Positions 25,193 to 35,900 of a stretch of DNA of 64,000 nucleotides are shown one piece after another. Source of the stretch: Phoronis australis (Eukaryota; Phoronida; Phoronidae); assembly GCA_002633005.1 (NCBI GenBank), contig NMRA01000156.1, positions 112,327-176,326 of the forward strand. Direction: 5' to 3'. Both the position numbers and the translations under genes were made by a program. Positions within the stretch are counted from its first letter, which is position 1. Each line of letters begins with the position of its first letter. The notes beneath the pieces are model-generated. The model saw nothing but the letters and a program-made list of their open reading frames with translations. It searched no databases and was not told the DNA's origin.

Positions 25193-26662
25193 TCAAAGTT
25201 GATAGATTTTCTTCAGCTTTGTGAGTTCGCCTTGGTCCACGCTCTCCAGTTTTTCAACAACACTAAAGAGATCTCTGACGACCTGTTTCTCTGTGTTTGA
25301 CAGAAACATAACAGTCATAGCAAACCGCTTGACACATGATAGATACTTGATATGAGCAAAAATATCAGTGAAACACGCAGAGAACTCCTTTAAGCATTTG
25401 AGCAACGAAAGTAGCACACCAACTTCCAGACTCTCGCCAATAAGCTTAGGATAGGTTGGCGGTGGAATTTTCTGCAAATAAATGGAAAGAGCAGCAGGAT
25501 CATTTTTTAGGATTTTCCAGTCAGCTTGGAACTGAAATGAATTTTGTGGTATCCCCATTCTTGGAGATGTGGGTTGTCTAGGTGAGAAACTCTCTTTGGA
25601 GGAACCGGATTCCTTCGATTTTCTGGTATCCGATGGGCAACCACTTGCGTTGGGTGAAATGGTCTGCTTTGAAATCATGCCAGCATCAGCCTCAACACTA
25701 TTGTGTGACTCACTAGGCTTGACCAACTTCACAAATGTTTCAAATTGCTGGCTGTCTTTCTCGACAATTTTCTGCGTTACTTCACTGTGACCGACCGTTG
25801 TAAGGACTTTCTGTTTGCTTTCATCATCTTGTCCCACTTCATCAATTTCCATCCTTTTGAGTGGCTTTCTTGATCGTTCTGATGGAGCTTTGATGATGGG
25901 AAACACAATACCCTCAGCCTCAGGTTCAGGTGGGTGTAATATTTTTTCAATTTTTTCAAGTTCATTTTTGGCCATTTTGTTTGACGAGTCGAGACTCAGT
26001 ACTTTAAGAAAATCTGACTTAGCCTCTTCAAATTTTTCAAGTTTCTGTCTTGCACTTGCCCTTCGGGAATAGGCTTTCACGTAAGTAGGATCAATCACTA
26101 ATGCATCAGTACAATCAACTTCAGCAGCTGCGTATTTCTCTTGCTTCAACAAAGCCATAGCACGGTTTGCAAACAAAATTGCATTGGTTGGGTCACACTG
26201 TAATCCTTTCGTGTAACAGTTTATAGCCTCTACAAATCGACCTTCTTTGAAGAAATCATTGCCTTCATCTTTGAGCATAATGGCTTGCTGTTTTTTTCGC
26301 TCAACTTCCCATTCCTCGTCTGTTTCGTACTCTGAACTTGAGGGACTTTTCGAGTCATCAATTTCCTGAAGAGCTTCATCCACATCATACTTGTCCCAGG
26401 CTCGAAAATCGCGTCCACTGATTCGATTAGTTTTACCAGTGTTAGGCTTTTCTTTTACTTTCTTCTTGGTCTTCTTCTTAAATACGCTATTTCGAACTGG
26501 CGGCAGATCTGCAGTCGTCTCAGCTGACTGGGACTTCCTCAAATTATCTTCCTTTCGCTTAATCTCGTTCTCCCACGAGTCCATTTCACTCAGAAAGTCC
26601 TTTAATTCCGTCTGGTTTTGGCGCACTTGCATAGTCAGGTCGAGCATCTTTTGTTGGTTCAT
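25193..26662 (-). CDS. RPAP3: RPAP3, RNA polymerase II-associated protein 3 (intronless)
   Basis: A single uninterrupted 489-codon frame from ATG at 26662. The frame extends 20 codons further upstream, but the methionine before NQQKMLDLTMQVRQNQTEL aligns with the RPAP3 N terminus. An N-terminal helix (about 1-45, ELKDFLSEMDSWENEIKRKE) and the PPVRN.VFKKK segment match the family. One three-repeat TPR block follows (about 126-231, with the HSP90-clamp-type GNDFFKEG, NRAMALLK and AYSRRASAR). A low-complexity linker and the RPAP3 C-terminal domain (about 373-489, FQADWKILKNDPAALSIYLQ) complete it. Family role: R2TP/HSP90 co-chaperone for RNA polymerase, PIKK and box C/D snoRNP assembly. Vertebrate RPAP3 has two TPR blocks and many introns; this copy has one block and none. 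Confidence 0.9.
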   Translation of the reverse strand: MNQQKMLDLTMQVRQNQTELKDFLSEMDSWENEIKRKEDNLRKSQSAETTADLPPVRNSVFKKKTKKKVKEKPNTGKTNRISGRDFRAWDKYDVDEALQEIDDSKSPSSSEYETDEEWEVERKKQQAIMLKDEGNDFFKEGRFVEAINCYTKGLQCDPTNAILFANRAMALLKQEKYAAAEVDCTDALVIDPTYVKAYSRRASARQKLEKFEEAKSDFLKVLSLDSSNKMAKNELEKIEKILHPPEPEAEGIVFPIIKAPSERSRKPLKRMEIDEVGQDDESKQKVLTTVGHSEVTQKIVEKDSQQFETFVKLVKPSESHNSVEADAGMISKQTISPNASGCPSDTRKSKESGSSKESFSPRQPTSPRMGIPQNSFQFQADWKILKNDPAALSIYLQKIPPPTYPKLIGESLEVGVLLSLLKCLKEFSACFTDIFAHIKYLSCVKRFAMTVMFLSNTEKQVVRDLFSVVEKLESVDQGELTKLKKIYQL

Positions 26663-26934
26663 TTTTACGGGACGATAATTAAAAGAAATGCTACTAAACT
26701 CGAAACTCGCTTGCACTGGCAACCCAAACCGGAACCGGATATTCCGTGAAACCCCCGAAACCCTTTGTTAAAACGTTTGTGATTTGCAGTGTAACATCTA
26801 TTGAATTTAGGTCATCCAATAAGCGAGACTTAAACGTAGACATGTCGGCCTGATTATTATTGCACATGTTGATGTAAAGGCAATGCATCGAGTTCTAAGT
26901 TGTCACTTCTTTTTAAACACTGCGACTCAGAAGA
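26663..26934. promoter_or_regulatory. Bidirectional RPAP3-RIOK1 promoter
   Basis: The 272 bp between the two divergent start codons must hold both 5' UTRs and the shared promoter. It contains a CCAAT box (26816-26820, RIOK1 sense) and adjacent ETS-type cores CCGGAA/CCGGAT (26729-26740). No TATA box is seen, as expected for housekeeping genes. Confidence 0.65.
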
Positions 26935-26981
26935 ATGGATATTGTAGAGGGACAGTTTGATGACGCCGAGGATGACATAAG
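26935..26981 (+). CDS. RIOK1: RIOK1 exon 1 (start codon, PRMT5-binding motif)
   Basis: ATG at 26935-26937 opens [15 protein letters not shown], then donor GTATAC; phase 2 out. Only 47 nt of coding sequence, recognised by the conserved GQFDDA motif. Confidence 0.9.
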
Positions 26982-29900
26982 GTATACCCCCATTTTGTTG
27001 TTATCTTCGTGTCACTCTCGTACTGGCACATAAAATGTCATTCTACACCCGACAGTACATGTCATAGTCATAGACTAGACATAATCGAGTTGGACAGTGA
27101 CCGCCGTCTCTAGGAGTCTAGCTAGCCAGTAATTAGGCAATTATATCGCCCAGGGGCGGTAGTTCATCCCCATAAAAAGTTACTCACTTCAAAATACAGC
27201 AAATAAAATCAAATGAAACATGCATATAGGCACATGGAGTTATAATTAACGCATACCACCATGACTCTGGATTCAGCAGGGATAACCAAAGCTGTATTGC
27301 ACCGTTGCGGGTAAAAAAGTGGCAAGATAAAATCTGACAGAAAATTAGTGTCATTAAAAACAACAGTCTTTCTTTAGTACACTAAATTATATAACGGTGT
27401 TGGAAAAAAAGGTGTTCTACCGTTATTCTGCTGACTGCTGCTAAAGTTGTGGAGCGATCTTTACTGACCGCCATTGCATTGTTATTCGTACTACTGTGTT
27501 TGGTGGGACCCCTCTGGTTCCGCCTCGTTGTATTGTCGGCTGCGAATTAAACTCGCTAAACTTACAACTAATTGTCTAGTTTATCTGGCGGACGGCTTTT
27601 GGCGCCATGAAATATTGCGTCACGTATTGGCCAGTTTCTTTTTTCGCCGATTCTTCAATCAACTTGTTCTTTCACGAGGTTGCGTACACGTCACAACAAA
27701 CTATCGGAGCTGGTTTCACTTCATTATAAGTTTTTAGAATTTTGATACCGAAAAACCGAATTTCAGGAGAAATTTTGCTGCTGCCAAACTATCATCATCT
27801 CCCGAGAGATGTCGCAAAAAATTAGGAAATGGCGCGTGCGCGTGACACAACCGAATTGTTTTCAAAAGGACGGCACACTTTTCTTTGTTAGATAAGGCGG
27901 AGAGTTGCACGAGAGAATGACATTTATTGCATTGTTTTTCACTTAAACGGCTGTAACGGGCAAGGTGAGTGTCAGTTGACTCTCAGATTTTGCATGCACA
28001 CCGTACTGTCTTTAGCTTTACATGTTGATATAAGTTTCGCGGCGAGTTGATAAGCAGAACTACCCTGGCTGTGTGCAATTTCGAGGTCTACGGAAGAAAT
28101 ACACGCAGTGGGACCTAGCTGTATTTTGACGGCAGTCTTCATACAGCTGGCTGGCTGGCTAAAGTCATAACTGCCATAACTTGGACATATCCATGAAAAT
28201 CTGTCGCAGTTTGCTCGAGTTTCTCTTACTGGGTGCCATTTTGAAGAAGTTAGTGAAATCATGCATGTTGACAAATAAAAAGTCCAAGGGACACAAATCT
28301 TACAAATTTTTTGCTATTTGCAAGCGTCACACGCTTCGCTCAGTCTTGTGCTAGCTTTTGCCTATTTCACGTGACTCAGTTGAAATACTATGGTTATCGT
28401 GCCCACGGTGAAAAAGTTAACAGTGACCAAAAAGTGGAGTTGGAACTTGGAATTCTTTGCCAAAGTCACCTTAATTCTCGTAGCTGTGCTTCATCGAAGA
28501 TATGTGTAGAAGTAGAGAGGACCACTGAAGAAAGTAAGGACTTTTTAAAGTGATAGTTATAAGTGTAAAATGTATTTTTGATGAGGTGAAAACTCTTAAT
28601 TGGTGAGTGGATTTCGCCTAGCGCTCGTTTTAAATACATGGAAGGAAATTAATACAGAAAGTGATGGGAAATATTGTAGCCTCTAACTGGCCAACCAAGG
28701 GGCTACGTGTTGCCTAGCCAGTAATAAGGCAGTAGAGACGGTGAAGCTCCAGTTTGAACACTGCGTGCACCAGGAGATATGACATCATACCACCTGGTGC
28801 GCGCAGTGTTAAAAATGTCCAGTTGCCGATTTGGGGGAACTAAACGAAGGACTGCCTGAAAAAAAAAAGTTTGATTACGGGAATATTTGTTCAACTTGGA
28901 AGAAATTAAAGACATCGATTGTCTCTTAAGGTGCCCCCATGCGCAAAACGTACTTATAACAACGTGACTTTGATTTTTTAATCAGTGTGAGGCACAATTC
29001 GATGAAAAGCTTCCAGCGTATGAAGCGCCTATCTTCACCATCTCTAGTCCAGCTAGAGACGGTGGTCTCTGTATACGTTAGACAGTGACCTCCGTCTCTA
29101 TCTGGCCTAGTGAATACAGTGTAGCTTGATACGCTGGAAGCTTTTCAGCGAATTATGCTTCACACTGACTAAAACGTGAAAGTCACGTTGAATCTTTTTG
29201 ACCGTAAAGGGACACCTTAGGAGGCTGTCGATGTCTTTCATTCTTTCCAACTCGAAAAAATACTTCCGTTATCAAACTTTTTCTTTGAACAGTTCCTCGT
29301 TCAGTTCTCAAAATCAGTAACTAGCCAGTTTTATACTGCACACCCCAGGGGATATGACATCATGCCACCTGCTGCGCGCAGTGTTAAAAATGACCAGGAA
29401 CTGAGCGATGTACTGCTTGTTAAAAAGGTTTTATAACGGGAGTATTTGTTAGAGTTGGAAGGAATTAAAGACATCTACTTCCTCCTAAGGTGTCCCTCTA
29501 AGCGCAAAAGGTATTTATAACACATGGGCGCCGCAGCACAGAAAAAAGTGGGGGAGGCTATAGCCCCCCGCCCCCTATGGTGCGCCGCCCATGTAACAAC
29601 GTGACGTCACATCCCGGCCTAGTGCAGTGGTTGGTGTGAATGGAGAAAGTTGATCGAGATGGTTAGCCGTGAATGTTGCCGATTGAATTAGGAAAATCTG
29701 GAGGTACTAGTGGTATTTATTGGTGTCGATGTCAACAAATGTAACCAGTGAATGTGTTGCAGTCGCAGATAAACTGTGTGACGTAAATTAATCCCAGATT
29801 GACAATGACATGCATTGAGTTGTTCCAGAAATGCCTGGTGGGTGGCCATATTGGATAGCAGTTGTATACCATTCTCTGTTATATTTTATCCTTTCAGACA

Positions 29901-32900
29901 GCTAATAAGAGATCCTATGTCCTAGACAGTACCATATGTCTCAAGTGGCCCCAATAGAGACAGGACGCCGTTGATATCTTAAACTCTTCCCAGCTTAAAA
30001 AATACTCCCGCATTCAATTTTTTTTCGAACAGTCCTTTGTTCAGTTGCCCAAAACAGCAACTGGCCATTTTTACGCTGCTCACTTTAGGGGACATGATGT
30101 CATGCTCCCTGCCACGAGCAGCGTAAAAATGGCAAAAACGATTCCTGACATGTGTATGCAAGTAATTGTTTTCGCAGTTATAATGAAAATGATGTTTTTG
30201 TTTTAGTGCGTATGAACCGGACAACATCGTCATCTTAGAAAAAGAAGGTAAGCTATTTGGTACTAGCAGAATAGAATAATCTGAAACTTAGAGAAGCAGT
30301 TTCCTGCGTTGAATAATTGAATGAATGTAAATTCAGTTATTGCCTGGTTCTCAAAATCCACTGTCAACCGTTTCCCGTTGATTTATTTTCAAACAAAGTT
30401 TGGATATGGTGGCCTTGGTCTTACTTAAAAACTTCACTCAACTAGTTCTGGGTCTCTGTCACTGATTTTGTTATAGTATTGCTTAGATTGTCTATTTGTT
30501 TTTTTGTGCGTTTTTTTATGTTTGTACCACCATGTTTTTCAAATTTTGAATTGTTACGTCTTACACTGTATGGAAAGCAAGTTATAAACTATGTAACTCA
30601 CCCGTTCCAACTGGATCTGAACACATTTCTAGAAGCCATAGTTGAAACGATTTCCATCCCCAAACAAATTATTCAAGGCACTGGTAGTATTTAAATATTT
30701 TCAAAGAGCCGTCACTCTTTACGGTATTGACGAAACATTGCGGTGTTTGTCCACTTATATCAGTGCTAGGTTATCTCTCAATTTACTTTGGTAAATGCTA
30801 TAATTGTGACAAGAAAACAATTAGTTTATCGGAGTTAGGTAACTGTCGATACTTTTGTTGATTTTTTTCCAGGTTTATTCACTTGTAGTATAAATAACAT
30901 CTCGTTTTATTGCTACCCATGGAAATTGTTTAATTACATTAGCATGTTTTATCAAATGTCCCATGTTGTTTGCCATGTCTGACCTTTTGGTTTTTGAGTC
31001 TCTGGGCAATTTCGAACATCAATTTTTGTTGAGTGCAGGGGTTGACTGTCACGAAAATTCACACACTTATTGTGTAGTCTATGGTCAAGGGAAGTGAGTC
31101 GCAGAGTTTTCTTAATTGTGTTTGATTTCAGTGAATGGTGTGTCCTTGTACCCAGGTGAAGGTGGTGGTGGTGATGGCGATAATTACGATGACGATGATT
31201 GGGATTCTGATGATGGCTACGGAGGTGATTGGGAGGACGAGACAGGTGACTTCACCAAGAAGTACAACGCTGCCCACTCCTCCATTCAACAGGTGAGTGT
31301 GGCCAGCAGGTGGCACTGTGGGTACAGATAGTCTGTGGGTGTTTCTTGAGTCTATAAACAGAATATTCTGCAACTTGATCATTTAAAATGGTCTTCGAAA
31401 TGAGTAACGATGCGCTATTGCTCTGTTGGTAGACTTGTCGTGTTGTGTCATTTTAGGCTCCGAGCATAACTTCAAGGAACGGATATATCGTGTCTCATCA
31501 TCTCAGTAAGGAGCAAATTGAGACTAAATTAATTTAAAGCATCTATAAACGAATTTCTGATTTTAAAAACGCTCTTTACAGGCGGGTGTCCAAAGACAAC
31601 ATCATCGCTTTTTTGTCCCGTGTCGTGTTTGAATTTAATTCAAATTTGTTGTAATAAATCAAATTGTATTGCCATGCCAGCCATATTTCATAGGCAACTG
31701 AAACTGACCCGTCCTGATAAACAATGTAATTGAGCGTGGCTTTGAACAATAACGACATGTCAGTTGTTTTCAAACCTAGAAGTTATTTCTAATCTGATTG
31801 AGGGACACAATGAGTCTTATTTTATAACAGGTAGTGGACTTAATCAAAAGTTGTTTCTTGGTAGACGATGTAGACTTGTTGCCATGCTCTTTAATAAAAA
31901 AGAATGTTCTGTGATCTTCATCAACCCTCGGAAGTTTTGCCAAAGTTTTGAAAACCATTCACGATGTCAGTTGCATTGGCACATACGATTAATGATTAGC
32001 ATATTAAGTTGATTGACAGCTGCAAGGAAAATTCTGCCTCCTCAAAACAAAAGATTCACTCTGTTACTGTGAGGAAGTTTCCGGAAGGTACTCCCATAGA
32101 AGAGGTTATGTCAAAACCAGTTTACCTATGAAAGGGTGGCTTTTCTGACGAAGTTCCCTTCAAAAGGGTTCACTTTTGGCGTTCGAAACTCTACAAAAGG
32201 CTCCTTTTTTCAATTGAAGTCACACCTGCAGAAAGGATTTAACATTATCGATTTTTTAAAAATTTAGTGACCGAAGATGTATGCATTTGACACATAGCAT
32301 CATTCTCTTCTTGTGCTATTTCGGGCTAAATGGGTTAAAAATTCAACTGTCAACGAAACTCTAAAAAGGGTCAGGTTTATGGAGTTAGCCTTCTACAATG
32401 TGATGATGTTCATGGAACTAATCCCTAAATAAGGATTTTTAGTAGAAGAATCCTATGAGGGGTTCCCTTTTTCGAGTACTCTCTCTAAATGGGTGTTCTA
32501 ATTATCCACCTGTACCCGTCCCACCCTATCAAAAATTTAGCCCAAAAGTTCTTTTTCAGATGGCGCTAAAAGAAAATCCCATACACTTTTGTAGCTACCG
32601 GAATTGTCCGTATATAAGCCCATGGGCGTGTATTGGGAAAATGAAAATTTTCATGTGTGTTAGTAACACCAAATAAGCGGAGAGTCATAGTTTTGATGAC
32701 TTTGACATTTTTTACTTAAAACTGTGTTTTTAAATTTGATGTTAATAAATACATAGTTCACCAACATCTTGTTCGTTTTTGTAAATGATAAATGCTCCAC
32801 AAAACTGAATTTGTGACAAAATGTTGATGCTGAGGGGCTGTTAAGAGGAAATTTTCCAAATAAAACCCCTACTATCTGGACACTGGACACCAGAAGTTGT

Positions 32901-35900
32901 AACACCAAATAAATGCCCATGGGCATTTATTTGGGTATAATTTTCCAAATAAACGCCCATGCGCATTTCATCGGGTGAGCTTATCTACGGAAAATCCCGG
33001 TAATAGAATAAAGAAACAGAATCGTGGTTGGCGCTAGAGTTGTTTGCTACTGACATGTTACTTCTCTATTGGTCATCAATAGGCTAATCCTCAGGGCCCC
33101 AACAAACAGGTCAAGCGTACAGTCCAGTATCAGCCATCTGACAAGGCAATTGGGAAGTTTGCTAACAGAATAAAAGTTGGTAAGTAGATTGGCCGAAATA
33201 TCTGTAAGGCACGTGATAAGTGGAAATTCTGTCAATGAAGAAATTGAATGATGGGAAGACAGTAAATGCGCACATCCTTGATACATGGGCATTTGTGCTA
33301 ATTTTGTGTTTTGCCGTGAACTGCATTTTAATTTCATTTCGAAGTTTCGTACTTTTGTTTGGGAATGTCAAATGCCTTTTGTCTCGGTCGTTGTTTCAAT
33401 GAATTGTTCAAGCACCCATCTCTATAGAGCGTCTGAATTTAGTATATGAAGCCCAAATACTTCAATCCAAGCAATTCTTAATAGACTTGAGCATTGCTAA
33501 GAATGTATTTGAAAATCAAAAAAAATGAAACTGACAATTGCATGTGTACAGAATTACAAAAGTTTATTGCTGAAGTCCACATAGTGCCGTCTTTGAAAAC
33601 TTTCATTTTAGTTTGTGTCGTGGAGTTGATCAGAATCCCTCATTTTGATTTTATGGAGATAACATAGATGACACCGAATGGAATTCATGATTGCTTTTGT
33701 TAATAGGCAGTCACCACGGTGACTGTAAACCTAATTCATTCTAGTTAGAACTATGCAGCTCGACCTACTTAGCGCTACGTGGTACTTTAAAAGCAGCTGT
33801 ATCTTTGTGATGAAAAATGTTCTGTAGTTATCAACAAAATTCTAAATTTTAAGTTAACAACTCTGAATATTGTGAACGCATTCTCTTGTTTTAGATAAGT
33901 ACGAAGGTCCCCACGTCCCCTTATCATCTGCCAACTCTTTGTGGACAAAGTCTAACAAAGCAGACAATGACAGGTAGGTTACACAAAATGGCGTCTGTGG
34001 CATAGATTATATGATTATCTAGAAATTAATGGTAAATTTGACCTTAATTTCTTGGTTTTTTTAACAATGAAGTAACAGCTTTGGTAGTAGTTTCTGCAAC
34101 TGGAATTTGATCACATTAGGGTATGTGTAAGACTAAATTTTAAGTCTATTGTTTGTGAAGAGAATTTAAAAAACCCCAGTATTGAATTTTGACTATTATT
34201 CTGTGAAATAGGTGTCTTCAATGTGTACGTTGTAGTGAAACAAGTGAAAATTTGCAAAGGGAAATTGTGTTGAAAAGAGTCCTTGATGAAAAAATATACT
34301 GGCAGGTGAAAGGAGATTGGTGAAAATTCATGTACGCCAGCGGTTTTGTAGGCTTGTTTTCTGGGCGATTGCTTAATATCTACTCGTTACCAGGATACGA
34401 GGGAAGGATAAATCTGACCGCGCCACAGTTGAGCAAGTTATGGATCCGCGGACTCGGATGATCCTGTTTAAGATGCTCAGCCGAGGGGTCATCTGTGAGG
34501 TGAACGGGTGCATCAGTACTGGGAAAGAGGCCAACGTGTATCACGCCACGACTAGCACGGGAGAGGAGAGGGCGATTAAGGTAGAATGTTTGAAGAGTGT
34601 CGTGTTGTTGCTATTACCATTTTTCTCTGAGTTAAGGGTTCCGTTCTGCTAAATGCTTCCCTGCCTCTAATTGTCAAAATGTCCACTTTTAACAATACAG
34701 TAAACCCTACCAAAGAACACTTTTGGGCCACTTACTGTTTTGAAACCAGTCTCATATTGGACAAGTTTCATCATTTTTAAACAGTAATTCATCGTATCAA
34801 AAATCAAAAAGAGAGCCCAGACATGAACCGAAATGTCGGTTTTCAAAGATGACGCTGTATGAGATTTCAAAATGACCCGTGTTTTGTAAACGTCCATCTA
34901 CGGAGGATTTCGTCTCTAACAAGCCATGCAGTTTGCACATTTGTGAAGGATGAACAAACAGCGCATTGCTGTATTTAAAGTACGATGATTTGGCATGTGA
35001 ATCACTGGCTTGAATACAGCTCTGTGGTTGTTCTCCTATTGGTTGTGTGGGTAATGGAGAATGTTACCTTTTCTGGAAGGATTTTTTTATCAATTCGGCA
35101 TATTTTACTTATTGTTAAAAGCATTTTGGACCTTTTCAGAAAATAAATTAGTGGCTCAGAGAGTAACTTCTGAAAATATCAAAAACGGTGTTTTCTGAAT
35201 TTCACACCCTCTCACACAACACTGACTTGGGCATTGATGCCATAGACAAATGATAAAAAAAATGTTGTTTCCATTGTGATCAACTGTAAAGGTTCAAAAT
35301 ATCTTCCAGCATTAGTAAAATATGCCAGATTTTCTCAAAGCGCTTTTAAAGAGGTAACATTTCTGTTTGAAGAGATCCACCAATAAAAGAAGACCTGACC
35401 TCTAAATGTTGTTACCGTTCCTATCGTAGGTTTACAAGACGTCAATTTTGACATTCAAAGACCGCGACCGGTACGTGACCGGGGAGTTTCGTTTTCGCCA
35501 CGGTTACTGTAAGCACAACCCAAGGAAAATGGTGCGTACCTGGGCTGAGAAGGAGATGCGAAACCTGACCAGGTACACGAGTGGGTCCAAGATGGCGGTT
35601 GATGGCATGCTACATAGCAACTGAAAGCAATTTGAAATTTTTCTGTTTGTGAGCCTATTTTGCTATGATAATCGATAATCTCACTGCTGTAGTATAGGAT
35701 GACACTTACCTAGAGACGTGGTAAGTTGTTTGCAGACGTTTCTTATACTACAGTGCCTCTAGAGACCAATGACGAATCTATTCTCCAGAATCTCACTGCT
35801 ACTAGCTCCAACTGCACTTGTTTCGGTTGTCAGTGACTTCAAAACTAGGAGAATGAACATTACGACTGATAAGTATTGGTGATGCTTCTATAAAGGCAAC

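Larger units (their letters stand above)
26982..30206 (+). other. RIOK1 intron 1 (3.2 kb) with foldback cluster
   Basis: Starts GTATAC, ends TTTTAG. Most of 28720-30145 is inverted-repeat DNA, listed separately. A fragment related to the foldback centre (GACAGTGACC.CCGTCTCTA) also lies near 27095. No other gene is supported. Confidence 0.6.

Noticed and set aside
31128-31382. 84-codon minus-strand frame rich in Ile/Val/Thr
   Set aside because: Antisense of the acidic RIOK1 exon 3; the low complexity comes from the GAT repeats.
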